A stretch of DNA of 35,284 bases from contig JAGBMX010000007.1 of the NCBI GenBank assembly GCA_017634675.1, positions 1 to 35,284 of the forward strand. Direction: 5' to 3'. This DNA is from Selenomonadaceae bacterium (GTDB lineage Bacteria; Bacillota; Negativicutes; Selenomonadales; Selenomonadaceae). A program made the translations under genes and the position numbers. How positions within the stretch are numbered: the first letter of the stretch is position 1; each line of letters starts with the position of its first letter. This document shows, piece by piece, positions 7,385 to 16,862 of this stretch. A model generated the notes under the pieces. That model ran no database searches. It was not told the origin of the DNA and was given only the letters and a program-made list of their open reading frames with translations.

Positions 7385-8761
7385 ATGCCTAAGAAGAAAA
7401 AAAGCGTTTACGTATGTCAGGAATGCGGTTACGACACGGTTAAATGGCTGGGCAAATGTCCGGGTTGCGGCGCGTGGAACACTTTGAAGGAAGAGATTGT
7501 ACCCGATGAAAAATCTCGCTCGCTATCCGTCGGCGTTGGCAACAACTCCAAAGTCGAAAAAATTGGCGATGTTAAAGTAAGCGACTTGCCGAGATTTTCT
7601 TCGGGGTCGGGCGAATTTGACAGAGTATTGGGCGGCGGCATTATTCCCGGTTCTTTGACTCTTTTGGTGGGAGATCCCGGAGTCGGAAAATCCACACTTA
7701 CTCTATCTACGGCGGCAAAGGTCGCAAACGGCGGGAAAAAAGCTCTGTACGCCACGGGGGAAGAGAGCGCGCGACAAGTGAGAATGAGAGCGGACAGGCT
7801 AAACGCTATCGCAGATAATTTGTTCGTGGTAAGTGAAACTAACCTTTCTCTCATAGAAAATCATACGGAAAATACGAAACCCGATTTGCTTATTATAGAT
7901 TCCGTGCAGACAATGTTTCGTCCCGAACTTGAAAGCGCGCCGGGCAGCGTGTCGCAGGTAAGGGAATGCGCCGTGGAACTGCTTAGAATTGCAAAAACCA
8001 TGGGAATCGCCATTTTTATCATTGGTCATGTAACAAAAGACGGTTCGTTGGCAGGCCCCAGAGTGCTTGAACACATCGTAGACACGGTAATATATTTTGA
8101 GGGCGAACGTCACGCTTCCTACCGCGTTCTTCGCGCAGTTAAAAATCGTTTTGGCAGCACAAATGAACTTGGACTCTTTGAGATGCGTGAAACAGGCTTG
8201 GAGGACGTGCCGGACGCTTCAAAGATGTTTTTGTCCGAAAGAGTCGGTGATTCGGGAACGGTTGTAATTCCCGTTATGGAAGGCACCCGTCCGCTTTTGG
8301 TGGAATTGCAGGCGTTGGCTGCGCAAACGCCATACGTTCCTCCAAGGCGCACGTCGGACGCTATCGACATAAAAAGCCTTCAACTTTTGTTGGCGGTGCT
8401 TGAAAAGCGGGTGCGACTGCCCCTTGGAACTTGCGACGTATATGTAAAGGTTGCGGGCGGCATCAAAATTGACGAGCCTGCGGCGGATCTTGGAATTTGC
8501 GCCGCCATAGCGTCAAGCTTTTCGTCCCGCCCGCTTAGGGATAAAACCGTTTTATTCGGCGAGGTCGGATTATCCGGTGAGCTTCGCGCCGTGAATCAGG
8601 CTGAAAATAGAGTTCGCGAGGCTAAAAGGTTAGGGTTTAAAAATGTGGTTTTGCCTAACAAAAATTTAAAAGATTTAAAAAATGTTTTCAAAGACATAAA
8701 TTTTTATGGAGCGGATATACTCCGCGATGCGCTGACACTTGCGCTTCCGAGGGAAGGATAA
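7385..8761 (+). CDS. radA: DNA repair protein RadA (Sms)
   Basis: 458 aa, the normal length. The N-terminal zinc ribbon has CQEC (C11, C14) and CPGC (C25, C28). The RecA-like ATPase core has Walker A GDPGVGKS (96-103) and the RadA signature KNRFG (253-257). The C-terminal third is the inactive Lon-protease-like domain, with AGGIKIDEPAADL and GEVGLSGELR. RadA is a DnaB-like helicase that extends D-loops during recombination and repair. Its place after clpC is common in Bacillota. ATG 7385 follows GAGGGGAAG. It ends 6 nt before the next start, consistent with one transcript. Confidence 0.96.
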   Translation: MPKKKKSVYVCQECGYDTVKWLGKCPGCGAWNTLKEEIVPDEKSRSLSVGVGNNSKVEKIGDVKVSDLPRFSSGSGEFDRVLGGGIIPGSLTLLVGDPGVGKSTLTLSTAAKVANGGKKALYATGEESARQVRMRADRLNAIADNLFVVSETNLSLIENHTENTKPDLLIIDSVQTMFRPELESAPGSVSQVRECAVELLRIAKTMGIAIFIIGHVTKDGSLAGPRVLEHIVDTVIYFEGERHASYRVLRAVKNRFGSTNELGLFEMRETGLEDVPDASKMFLSERVGDSGTVVIPVMEGTRPLLVELQALAAQTPYVPPRRTSDAIDIKSLQLLLAVLEKRVRLPLGTCDVYVKVAGGIKIDEPAADLGICAAIASSFSSRPLRDKTVLFGEVGLSGELRAVNQAENRVREAKRLGFKNVVLPNKNLKDLKNVFKDINFYGADILRDALTLALPREG

Positions 8762-8767
8762 TTGTCG

Positions 8768-9913
8768 ATGAAGCTAAACCAAATATTTGCTCTGACCTTT
8801 TTTTTGTGCGTATTTTGCAATTCTATTGCATTTGCGGATTCCATCCCAAACGTAACGGCTAAAGGCGCGATTGTGATTGAAGCTACAACGGGACGAGTCA
8901 TATACGAAAAAAATGCTGACATGAAGTTAATGCCTGCCAGCACGACCAAGATTATGACGGCCGTTTTGACTCTGGAAAACGAACGTCTTACCAAGGAAGC
9001 GAACATTTCGCAAAATGTGGCTTTTACGGAAGACCAATATCTTCCACTTCAAGAGGGGGACGTCGTAGACGTTCAAAATTTGCTCTATGGGCTTATGATG
9101 GTTTCAGACAACGGCTCAGCCGTTGCGCTTGCCGAACTTATGGACGGGAACACCCGTCGTTTTGCAATGCGCATGAACGAAAAAGCTAATGAAATCGGTT
9201 GCGAAAACACCCATTTCGTGACGCCAAACGGACTTCCCGACCCTATGCACTATTCAACCGCAAGGGATATGGCAAAAATTTCGGCTTACGCCATGAAGAA
9301 CCGCGCATTTAGAAAAATCGTAGCTACCAAAGACGATATTATGATTTGGAACTTCCCCAAGAATAAAACTGCGATTTTGGAAAACACCAATAAATTGCTT
9401 TGGCGATTTAAGGGTATTACCGGCATAAAAACAGGTTGGACAAGCATGGCGGGCGGTTGCCTTGCGGCGTCTGCCAAACGGGGTGGAGTGGAACTTATAA
9501 CGGTAGTTCTTGGCTCAGAAGACGCCGAAATTCGGTTTAACGAAGCTGCGGCGCTTTTAGAATACGGTTTTACCAAGACGCGGATTGAAAAAGGACCCCG
9601 CAAGGAAAATATAAAACTAACCGCATGGGTTAGCGGCGGAAAAAGTCATTTGGTTCACATAATGGCGGCTGAAGACATCGTATATCCTTTAATAGACGGC
9701 GATAATATAAAGCATTACTCATTGGAATACGTATTGCCGAAAATCGTAAAAGCGCCTATAAAACAAGGAGATAAACAGGGTGAAATAATTTTAAGATACA
9801 AAGGAAAAGAAGTGGAACGCATAAACTTGGTGGCTACGGAAGATGTAGCGGGAGGATTCAGCGTTCTTTCGTTTTTTTATGTGGGACTGTTAGAGCTTTT
9901 CGGCATGAGGTGA
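8768..9913 (+). CDS. dacF: D-alanyl-D-alanine carboxypeptidase (DacF/PBP5 type)
   Basis: 381 aa. A Sec signal peptide (hydrophobic core about residues 6-22, cleavage likely after AFA) exports it. The penicillin-binding fold shows SxxK as S58-T-T-K61, SxN as S113-D-N115, and KTG at 221-223. A C-terminal beta domain and a last hydrophobic/amphipathic segment (FSVLSFFYVGLLELFG) would hold it on the outer face of the cytoplasmic membrane. It trims the terminal D-Ala of peptidoglycan stem peptides and limits cross-linking. ATG 8768 is preferred for its spacing (10 nt) from GGGAAGG; TTG 8762 would add two residues. It lies in a run of close same-strand genes after radA, and nagA starts 4 nt after its stop. 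Confidence 0.93.
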   Translation: MKLNQIFALTFFLCVFCNSIAFADSIPNVTAKGAIVIEATTGRVIYEKNADMKLMPASTTKIMTAVLTLENERLTKEANISQNVAFTEDQYLPLQEGDVVDVQNLLYGLMMVSDNGSAVALAELMDGNTRRFAMRMNEKANEIGCENTHFVTPNGLPDPMHYSTARDMAKISAYAMKNRAFRKIVATKDDIMIWNFPKNKTAILENTNKLLWRFKGITGIKTGWTSMAGGCLAASAKRGGVELITVVLGSEDAEIRFNEAAALLEYGFTKTRIEKGPRKENIKLTAWVSGGKSHLVHIMAAEDIVYPLIDGDNIKHYSLEYVLPKIVKAPIKQGDKQGEIILRYKGKEVERINLVATEDVAGGFSVLSFFYVGLLELFGMR

Positions 9914-9917
9914 TAAT

Positions 9918-11090
9918 TTGAAAGCCATAATAAACGCCAACATAATTGCGCCGGATTTAACGGGAAAGTTTACTGTAAAAGAGAACGGTTGTATTCTCTT
10001 TGATGATAAGATACAAGATATTTTTTTTGGAAAGCCCCTTCAATCTCATTCGGAGATGGAGGGGTTTCAAATTATAGACGCAAAAAATAGATTTGTCTCC
10101 CCCGGGTTCATAAATATTCATATGCACGGGGTTTTAGGCGCAGATACCATGGATGAAACGGACGACGCTCTTAGCGTAATGGCAAAGGGCGAAGCCTCCA
10201 TGGGAGTTACGGGATTTCTGCCTACCACAATGACTTACGATATTCCTAGGATTCACCGAGCGCTTGAAAGAGTGCGTAAAGCCGCAAATGAAAAGATAGG
10301 CGCAAAAGTGTTGGGTGCGCACATGGAAGGCCCCTTCATAAGTATGGAAAAACGCGGGGCGCAGGGGGCGGATTTTATAAAAAGAGCCGATTTTCACGAT
10401 ATAGAAGAATTTACCGACGTAATAAAAATTATAACTTTAGCCGTTGAGGAAACCAACGAAGAATTTTTCACAAAGGCAAGGGAAAACGGAATATTGCTCT
10501 CCCTAGGTCACAGCGTGGCGGATTACGAAACGGCGAAAAATGCCATAACCGAAGGCAAAATTCAACACATAACCCACTTATACAATGGCATGGCGCCGTT
10601 TCACCACAGAACACCGGGCATTGTCGGGGCGGCTTTTGACAGCAATGTAAAAGTTGAACTTATCGCCGACAATGTTCATTCTCATCCTATGGCGCAAAGA
10701 CTTGCGTATAATGTGAAGGGCATCGAAAATATTATATTGATAACGGATTCGATGAGGGCATCTTGTATGGGAGACGGTCTTTCGGAGCTTGGCGGACAGG
10801 AAGTAACGGTCAAGGGAAATCTTGCGACTTTAAAGAATGGCGCAATTGCGGGAAGCGTTGTTAAGATGAATAAGGAGATAAAAATTTTCGCCGACAACAC
10901 CGGAGCGCCTATTGAAAGAGTTATCGAAACGGTTACGAAAAATCCCGCTCTTTCTCTTGGAATCTACGATAAAACAGGTTCGATAGAAGTGGGCAAACGG
11001 GCGGATTTGACCATATTTGACGAAGAATTGGAAATTTTTGCGACTGTCGTTGAAGGGGAAATTGTGTTTAATAGTGATCTAGCGATGTGA
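9918..11090 (+). CDS. nagA: N-acetylglucosamine-6-phosphate deacetylase
   Basis: 390 aa amidohydrolase that removes acetate from GlcNAc-6-P, feeding cell-wall amino sugar recycling. Metal and catalytic motifs are HMHG (68-71), HMEGPF (135-140, with ligand E137), LGHSVADY, THLYNGM and ITDSM (Asp277 as general base). TTG 9918 is the start, with GAGGTGA about 6 nt upstream and no nearer ATG. Following dacF by 4 nt, it fits a cell-wall turnover theme. No nagB (glucosamine-6-P deaminase) lies in the window. It is the last gene before a 492-bp gap. Confidence 0.94.
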   Translation: MKAIINANIIAPDLTGKFTVKENGCILFDDKIQDIFFGKPLQSHSEMEGFQIIDAKNRFVSPGFINIHMHGVLGADTMDETDDALSVMAKGEASMGVTGFLPTTMTYDIPRIHRALERVRKAANEKIGAKVLGAHMEGPFISMEKRGAQGADFIKRADFHDIEEFTDVIKIITLAVEETNEEFFTKARENGILLSLGHSVADYETAKNAITEGKIQHITHLYNGMAPFHHRTPGIVGAAFDSNVKVELIADNVHSHPMAQRLAYNVKGIENIILITDSMRASCMGDGLSELGGQEVTVKGNLATLKNGAIAGSVVKMNKEIKIFADNTGAPIERVIETVTKNPALSLGIYDKTGSIEVGKRADLTIFDEELEIFATVVEGEIVFNSDLAM

Positions 11091-11140
11091 TTTTTCTTTT
11101 GAAAATAAGTAATTTATTCTATAGATTTTCTTTGTATTAT

Positions 11141-11231
11141 AACAAGACTAGATGTCCCCCACCTCTTAGGTGGGGGTCTATATCGGAAGAAAGGCGGGAG
11201 TTTAAATTTCCCGCCTCTCGGACGTCTTGTT
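11141..11231 (+). other. Predicted three-way-junction structured element after nagA
   Basis: An outer stem AACAAGAC (11141-11148) pairs with GTCTTGTT (11224-11231). Inside are two strong hairpins: CCCCCACCT/AGGTGGGGG (11156-11164 with 11168-11176, extended by TAGA/TCTA across a 3-nt bulge) and AGGCGGGA/TCCCGCCT (11192-11199 with 11209-11216). GC-rich stems stand out in AT-rich surroundings. It begins 50 nt after the nagA stop. No T-run follows, so it is not a simple intrinsic terminator. It could be a 3'-end structure, a small RNA, or a remnant of a palindromic mobile element end. No known RNA family was recognised. Confidence 0.6.
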
Positions 11232-11250
11232 GAAATGCTGACATATGTAT

Positions 11251-11274
11251 TTTTTTCTTCTGGCGAAGAAAAAA
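11251..11274. repeat. Short pyrimidine/purine hairpin
   Basis: Perfect 10-bp inverted repeat, pyrimidine arm 11251-11260 and purine arm 11265-11274, with loop TGGC. It resembles the larger repeat family in composition and arm order, but it has no mirror tract and no TTATTAAAG box. It lies in the gap between nagA and dnaK. Confidence 0.5.
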
Positions 11275-11582
11275 CTTGAATTAAGGCATTTTAAAGGAAA
11301 TTTTGATTATTATGCGTTCTATGATACGATGATTAATAAACATTTTTCATTTTAAACGAATATAAAGAGCAGAAATAATTCATTGTGAGAAATTTTTAAA
11401 AAAATTTTATAAAAAAGGATTTGAAAAAATTTTATAGAATTTTAATATTTGGAATGGTGTTATGAAAAATATGCTCTTAAGAAAATAATTCGTTGGAAAA
11501 TCAAAAAAACTGTTGAAGATTCAGTAAGTTTACTTTCAAGTTAAACGTTTTCATTTCAAAAAAAATATATGGAGGGAAGAGA
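11275..11582 (+). promoter_or_regulatory. AT-rich dnaK leader with a candidate promoter
   Basis: About 300 bp of very AT-rich sequence without a credible gene. A candidate sigma-A promoter is TTGAAA (11421-11426), a 16-nt spacer, then TAATAT (11443-11448), leaving a leader of about 125 nt. No CIRCE inverted repeat and no CtsR heptad repeat is seen, so this dnaK does not look like a class I or class III heat-shock gene. GGAGGG (11571-11576) serves dnaK. Confidence 0.35.
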
Positions 11583-13376
11583 ATGTCAAAAGTTATAGGA
11601 ATTGACTTGGGTACCACAAATTCCTGCGTAGCCGTTGTGGAAGGCGGTGAAGCAACGGTTATCACAAATCCCGAGGGCGGTCGTACAACTCCTTCCGTGG
11701 TGGGTTTTAAGAAAAACGGCGAGCGGCTTATTGGTCAGCTTGCAAGAAGACAGGCCGTGTCCAACCCTGATCGCACGGTAGAGTTTATCAAGCGTCACAT
11801 GGGAGAAGCCGGTTACAAAGTTAATATTGGCGATAAATCATATACGCCGCCTGAAATTTCCGCCATGATTTTGCAAAAATTAAAGGCGGATGCGGAAAGT
11901 TTTTTGGGTGAGACCGTAACTCAGGCCGTAATTACGGTGCCTGCGTATTTTAATGACGGACAAAGGCAAGCTACGAAGGATGCCGGGAAAATAGCGGGGC
12001 TTGAAGTGCTTCGCATTATAAATGAACCTACCGCCGCGGCGCTTGCTTACGGGCTTAATAAGGACAGCGACGAAAAAATATTGGTCTTTGACTTAGGCGG
12101 CGGCACATTTGACGTAACGATTTTGGAACTCAGCGATAATGTGTTTGAAGTGCTTTCCACAAGCGGCGATACAAAACTTGGCGGTTACGATTTCGATAGA
12201 GCGATTTTTAATTGGCTTGTTGAGGATTTCAAAAAAGAAAACGACATAGATTTATCCAAAGATCCGATGGCGGCGCAACGTCTTATGGAAGCGGCGGAAA
12301 AAGCCAAAATAGAGCTTTCCAATATGCAAGAAACCAGCATTAACCTTCCGTTTATCGCAGTTGATGCCGACGGACCTAAGAATTTAGATGTGTCTTTAAC
12401 CAGGGCGAAGTTCGACGCTCTTACCGAAGATTTAGTGGCTCGCACAATGGGACCCGTTGAGCAGGCAATGAAAGACGCAAACGTAACAGCGAAAGACATT
12501 GACAAGGTTATATTGGTTGGCGGTTCTTCAAGAATCCCGGCTGTACAAGCTTCTATTAAGAAATTTGTGGATAAGGAGCCTTCCAAGAGCATTAATCCCG
12601 ATGAATGTGTGGCGACGGGGGCGGCGCTTCAAGGCGGTGTGCTTGCGGGAGAAGTTAAAACCGATTTAACGCTTTTAGACGTTACGAGTTTGTCTTTAGG
12701 TATTGAAACTGCGGGCGGCGTGTTTACCGTGCTAATTCCTAGGAATACGACAATTCCTTGTACGGAAAGTCAAGAATTTTCAACGGCCGTTGACAATCAA
12801 TCCTCTGTTGAAGTTCATGTTTTGCAGGGCGAACGTAAAATGGCTGCAGACAATATGAGCATGGGTAAATTTACCCTTACGGATATTCCGCCTGCGCCTA
12901 GAAGAGTGCCTCGCATTAAAGTTACGTTTGATATAGACGCGGACGGTATTGTTAAAGTTTCCGCCAAGGATATGGGAACGGGACGGGAACAGAAAATCGT
13001 TATCAAATCCGACAGTGGCATGAGTAAGGACGATATAAACAGGATGGTGGCAGAGGCTGCCGCTCATGCGGAAGAGGATAAGAAGCGTCAGGAAACCGTT
13101 GAAATTAAAAATAAGGCGGACGCTTTGTTGTATCAAGCTGAAAAGAGTTTGGACGATTTGGGTGAAAAGGCGGGCGCAGAGCTTTCCGGTAAAGTTAAGG
13201 CGGCGATAGATAAATTAAGGACGGCGATAGAAGGCGGCGATGGCGATTCTATTACCAAGGCGGTTGCGGAACTTAAAGATCCGCTTTACGAGATGACGAC
13301 GGCGGCTTATAGAGAAGACGATGCGCCTAAGGCAGAGCAACCTGCCGAAAACGCCGAGACGCAGACCGAAGAATGA
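11583..13376 (+). CDS. dnaK: DnaK-type Hsp70 chaperone at the head of the injection-system region
   Basis: 597 aa. The ATPase domain has [10 protein letters not shown] at the start, the second phosphate motif [10 protein letters not shown] and the adenosine motif VGGSSRIP. The Gram-negative-type insertion in the N-terminal part is absent, as in Bacillota. The substrate-binding domain follows a linker reading DLTLLD (361-366), and the following DVTSLSLG has Ser where DnaK usually has Pro. The helical lid ends in an acidic, glutamine-rich tail without the usual DAEF-like end. grpE, dnaJ and hrcA are not adjacent. Its stop overlaps the next gene start (ATGA), tying it to a membrane VWA protein. 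It may be the housekeeping DnaK or a second, dedicated copy; only the rest of the genome can tell. Confidence 0.93.
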   Translation: MSKVIGIDLGTTNSCVAVVEGGEATVITNPEGGRTTPSVVGFKKNGERLIGQLARRQAVSNPDRTVEFIKRHMGEAGYKVNIGDKSYTPPEISAMILQKLKADAESFLGETVTQAVITVPAYFNDGQRQATKDAGKIAGLEVLRIINEPTAAALAYGLNKDSDEKILVFDLGGGTFDVTILELSDNVFEVLSTSGDTKLGGYDFDRAIFNWLVEDFKKENDIDLSKDPMAAQRLMEAAEKAKIELSNMQETSINLPFIAVDADGPKNLDVSLTRAKFDALTEDLVARTMGPVEQAMKDANVTAKDIDKVILVGGSSRIPAVQASIKKFVDKEPSKSINPDECVATGAALQGGVLAGEVKTDLTLLDVTSLSLGIETAGGVFTVLIPRNTTIPCTESQEFSTAVDNQSSVEVHVLQGERKMAADNMSMGKFTLTDIPPAPRRVPRIKVTFDIDADGIVKVSAKDMGTGREQKIVIKSDSGMSKDDINRMVAEAAAHAEEDKKRQETVEIKNKADALLYQAEKSLDDLGEKAGAELSGKVKAAIDKLRTAIEGGDGDSITKAVAELKDPLYEMTTAAYREDDAPKAEQPAENAETQTEE

Positions 13377-14476
13377 TGGGTAGAAAAATAGTGAAGTCAA
13401 TCGCAAAAATCTCCGTCTTTCTCATTATTCTCGCAACGATAATTCTATCTTCCTCCGGCGAAGGATTATGCAGGGAATATGTTTTTTTGCTGGACAGGAG
13501 TTATTCGATGAACGACTCCGACCCTCGTAAACAAGCGATGGTTGCGATAAAATCCATGCTTGGCTTTTTAAAGGAAGAAGACAAAGCGGCGGTATATGCT
13601 TTCGGTACAGATGTAGAAGAGTTATATCCTTTGTCGTTTATTAAAAATCAACCTGTCTTTAATGAAATAACCTATGCGGGTTACACGAATACCGGTGAAG
13701 CGGCTAAGAGAGCGCTTGAAGTTCTAAAAACCGAAAGCGATCCTAAAAAAAGCGTGGTTATCGTAACCGATGGGGAAATAATGATGCCCACAAAGGAGGG
13801 TACTCTTGTTTCCGCGCAAGAATTTGCCGCAGCAATGGAGGGGTTTTCAAGGGAAAAAATTCCCGTGTACATCTTTGCTCTTCCAATGGAGAAAGAGGAG
13901 GCATATTACTCCATATATAGCGGTTACGCTAAGTCTATTCCCGTAACGGAAGCGAATTTGGTTGTAAAAGCCGAAGAATTTATGCGTAATGAGGTAAAAG
14001 AACCGGAGCCTGCGCCCGTCCCTTATACCGAAAAAGTTAAAGAGGAAGTAAGCGTACTGCCGTATGCATTGGTTGCGGTAGTTTTAGGAATCTTAGCGAT
14101 TTGGTCATGGCGTAAATTAGGAGATTGCGGTTCGAGCAATGCTCTTTACAGCGGAAAACTGGTTGTCCGTGTAGCGGGGGATGAATTTAAGCCTTATGTG
14201 TACGACTTATTGCGTCATGGCGGCGAAAAATTGACCCTTTCGGGGATTTTGAAAAATTTAGGCGTTTTTGCCGATTTTGAAGGTTCGGAGAAACTGGTTT
14301 TTACTCCTTCCGAAAGTGGCGTGTATCTTTTTAACGGTTCAAATGCGACGGTGACAAAAAAAGGCGATATATTGCTAAAAGGAGAAAGGTTCGAGGTGTT
14401 GTCGAACGAACGCGTGCATATAGCTTTTGAAGAAAATGAAGTCGATTTAATCTATAAAACCTTAAAACCAAATTAA
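13373..14476 (+). CDS. Membrane-anchored VWA (MIDAS) protein
   Basis: 367 aa. An N-terminal hydrophobic segment (about 10-30) acts as signal or anchor. The von Willebrand A domain carries a metal site: DRSYS (D41, S43, S45), Thr in YTNTGEA (about 105-107) and D133 in TDGE. A proline/glutamate stretch precedes a transmembrane helix (about 228-247, [14 protein letters not shown]). A cytoplasmic beta-rich domain of about 115 residues follows, unrecognised. VWA domains bind partner proteins through Mg2+. The 4-nt overlap with dnaK implies coupled translation. Repeat copy D begins 10 nt after its stop. A part in envelope docking or assembly of the injection system is an inference from position only. 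Confidence 0.8.
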   Translation: MMGRKIVKSIAKISVFLIILATIILSSSGEGLCREYVFLLDRSYSMNDSDPRKQAMVAIKSMLGFLKEEDKAAVYAFGTDVEELYPLSFIKNQPVFNEITYAGYTNTGEAAKRALEVLKTESDPKKSVVIVTDGEIMMPTKEGTLVSAQEFAAAMEGFSREKIPVYIFALPMEKEEAYYSIYSGYAKSIPVTEANLVVKAEEFMRNEVKEPEPAPVPYTEKVKEEVSVLPYALVAVVLGILAIWSWRKLGDCGSSNALYSGKLVVRVAGDEFKPYVYDLLRHGGEKLTLSGILKNLGVFADFEGSEKLVFTPSESGVYLFNGSNATVTKKGDILLKGERFEVLSNERVHIAFEENEVDLIYKTLKPN

Positions 14477-14486
14477 AAATCAAAAG

Positions 14487-14574
14487 TTATTAAAGTTTTT
14501 TCTTTTCTCTTTTTCTTTGTTACTTTCTTTTTCTCTTTTCTTTTTTAAAAAAAAGAAAAGAGAAAAAGAAAGTA
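14487..14574 (+). repeat. Mirror/inverted pyrimidine-purine repeat, copy D
   Basis: Box TTATTAAAG (14487-14495), Y1 (14496-14518, T6-C-T4-C-T-C-T5-C-T3), G plus one T, then a perfect 26-bp palindrome: 14521-14546 with 14549-14574, centre AA. The purine arm starts A6-G-A4-G-A-G-A5-G-A3, equal to Y1 in the same direction at 23 of 23 positions. It is placed directly after the dnaK-VWA unit, 44 nt before the sheath gene. No T-run follows. Confidence 0.88.
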
Positions 14575-14618
14575 AGAACTGACAGGTAAAACATAACTAT
14601 GATAAGGAGTGATTTTGT

Positions 14619-16811
14619 TTGGCTAAGATAATCGAGCAGACGAATGGGACGATGCTTTTTGAGGAGATTAATCCGGAAAAACTTGATTTGCTCACGATGA
14701 TAGGCGACGTTAAGTCTGACGACAGTTTATCGGACGAAAAGATTAAGGAGATTTTGGAGACGCTTTGCGTATCAAGTTTTGATGAGTTTATCCAAAAGTT
14801 TGACCCCGTGGTTTATTCTTTTTACAACGCCAACAACCAGAAGGTTATGTATACGTTGAAAAAACCTGAGGGCATACCCGACGATCTTTTGACTGAAATT
14901 CATCTGAATCTTTACAACGATTTTTTGCGTATGCTCTTGACTCTTGTGGATACAAAGCGCTCTCAGGGGCTTTTGAATGTTGATTTTAAATTTGAGAACT
15001 TGACAGATTTGATTTCGCCCCGTAAGGTTATGGACGATATCAAGCAGAACCGCAAGGAACTTCGCTATGTTTATTCTCAGTATGTACAGCTTGATGATGA
15101 AGATCCAAAAAAACTTGATATCGGCGATAAATTGAATGTCATGATGGAAGAGGCCAGCGTAAACTACAATAATATTATGGCTATGCTTCCTTTGGCTATA
15201 GAGGATATCAAGACTCGTTTGCTTTTGACCTCCGGCGGCGACGGTAAGGGCGATACCCCTCTGGCATTAGGCGTTTTGACCATGGGCGAAGAAGGCGAGC
15301 TTAAGGTTATCGAAGCTCCCAAGAAAGAGGAGAGTACTGCGCTTGTCACTCTTGACGACAAAGTGAACGAGGGATTAATCGAGGTTATAGGTGAGGATTA
15401 TGAGGCGTTAAACGAGGAGAATCACAACGATTACGTTAAATCTCTCGTGGTGCGTACATTCTGCCCGCTTCCCTCCACCATGGTATCGGAGATTGACGTT
15501 TCCAAAGAGATTGACAATTACAATTCTTATTTGCAGTTTTATAAGGATGCTAAGGACGATTTCATCAAGACGGTTAAACCATTGATAGAAAAAATCTTAG
15601 GCGTGCGTCTGTTCTTTGAGCAATATCCTGCTAAACTTCGCGGCATGAAGCCTACCCTTCTTATCACCAACATTTCCAATGAGATGATGGCGAAAAGTCC
15701 CAATATTCCTCGGTTGGTTGCGTATTTAAATACCGTAAATAACAAGAACGACTTTTCCCATACAATATGGTACGGTATTTTCCCGTCGGTTGCGCTTTCC
15801 GCTACAAGTGGCGCAAAGCTTACGAGAGAGCGTTTTAAAGGCAACAAAACTCCCACCAATACAAATACGAATACCATCGAATCTTTGTCAATGCTGATGG
15901 GCGTGCTTGAACAGTTCCGCGTACAGTGTTTCTTTAGCTTTGAGTCAAGCGATAAGAATACGTTTAATACGGTGTCTACTCTTGGCATAGATAAATATGT
16001 GGATCGTTGCCAATCACTTATGAATAAGTCCTATAGCGAATTTGCGATACCGTGTTTCCCTAACTTTACGGTTATTCCAAAGGATAAATCCGGGGTTACG
16101 CTTGATTCTAAGATGACGCTTAACGAAAACAATCTCGCGGAGATATCTAAGGCTAAAGAAGATATTATGAAACTTTGGATAGACGGCGTATATGTGGGAG
16201 CAGCGTATGTTGCGGCGGGGATTGTTGCGGCTTATCAATGTCCGGAATATCTTAAATTCATATTTAAGAGGAATGTTGATACAGAGCTTCCCGGTGTGCG
16301 TTTTGATCTTGAATCCGACGATAACGCTTTGCAAGTCTACACGACTCTAGCTAAAGAAATTACGGGATTTACGGGTTCCGTTAAGGAGAGCATTAATAAA
16401 AAGGCTTTCGGATTTGTGTTCTCCTCGGAAAATGCCAGCTTCAACGGGCTTCCCATTACAAATGTTATGATTTATAAATCTCGTAACCTTTTGTATGATG
16501 AGAGTTTGGGAGTTTTCGAGCCCATTTACAAGACGCAGGTTACGACGTATATTCAGCGTATTTTGAGAAATCTCACCGGCGATTATAAAGAGGATAGATT
16601 GATTAGATTCTTCAGCACGAATCCTGCCAGCCAGAAGAGCAAGTGGATGAACAAGGTAGGTTGTGTCAACGCCATTATCGGCGTGGGCGACGATCTTGGA
16701 TATGCAATAGATGCAGAGAACGGTATCTGCGATCTTTCAATTATATTTAACGGCAATTCCAAGAATATGGAGATTGAGATTAATCGCACAACTTCGTCGA
16801 CTCATGTGTGA
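14619..16811 (+). CDS. Contractile sheath protein, TssC-like, possibly a TssB-TssC fusion
   Basis: 730 aa from TTG 14619, with AAGGAG 9 nt upstream. The C-terminal half resembles sheath proteins of contractile tails: a conserved core around FSHTIWYGIFPSVALSA, a segment GVYVGAAYVAAGIVAAYQ placed like the PxSGxVAGxYA region of TssC, and a final domain with YIQRILRNLTG. Near residues 117-160, VDFKFENLTDLISPRKV looks like the TssB segment ELTFESMDDFSPDAV, so one polypeptide may hold both sheath subunits, as gp18 does in phage T4. Separate TssB and TssC are normally about 160 and 500 aa. It would form the contractile cylinder around the tube proteins encoded next. The assignment rests on remembered motifs and on the tube and spike genes nearby. 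Confidence 0.72.
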   Translation: MAKIIEQTNGTMLFEEINPEKLDLLTMIGDVKSDDSLSDEKIKEILETLCVSSFDEFIQKFDPVVYSFYNANNQKVMYTLKKPEGIPDDLLTEIHLNLYNDFLRMLLTLVDTKRSQGLLNVDFKFENLTDLISPRKVMDDIKQNRKELRYVYSQYVQLDDEDPKKLDIGDKLNVMMEEASVNYNNIMAMLPLAIEDIKTRLLLTSGGDGKGDTPLALGVLTMGEEGELKVIEAPKKEESTALVTLDDKVNEGLIEVIGEDYEALNEENHNDYVKSLVVRTFCPLPSTMVSEIDVSKEIDNYNSYLQFYKDAKDDFIKTVKPLIEKILGVRLFFEQYPAKLRGMKPTLLITNISNEMMAKSPNIPRLVAYLNTVNNKNDFSHTIWYGIFPSVALSATSGAKLTRERFKGNKTPTNTNTNTIESLSMLMGVLEQFRVQCFFSFESSDKNTFNTVSTLGIDKYVDRCQSLMNKSYSEFAIPCFPNFTVIPKDKSGVTLDSKMTLNENNLAEISKAKEDIMKLWIDGVYVGAAYVAAGIVAAYQCPEYLKFIFKRNVDTELPGVRFDLESDDNALQVYTTLAKEITGFTGSVKESINKKAFGFVFSSENASFNGLPITNVMIYKSRNLLYDESLGVFEPIYKTQVTTYIQRILRNLTGDYKEDRLIRFFSTNPASQKSKWMNKVGCVNAIIGVGDDLGYAIDAENGICDLSIIFNGNSKNMEIEINRTTSSTHV

Positions 16812-16862
16812 TTTTGTTGTGGGAATGAGGTATAGTAAACGCCAAAAATGTTTTTACTTACC

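Noticed and set aside
11540-11553. cre-like (CcpA) site before dnaK
   Set aside because: Only one half, AAACGTTTTCA, matches well; the other half has three mismatches in an AT-rich stretch.
14598-14603. TATGAT as a -10 box for the sheath gene
   Set aside because: It directly touches the AAGGAG ribosome site, so the transcript would start inside or after that site; no matching -35 box was found.
11583-16811. Prophage or tailocin interpretation of the structural genes
   Set aside because: No integrase, terminase, portal, capsid, tape measure, lysis or attachment-site sequences are seen, and FHA/PP2C/VWA partners are not typical of phages.
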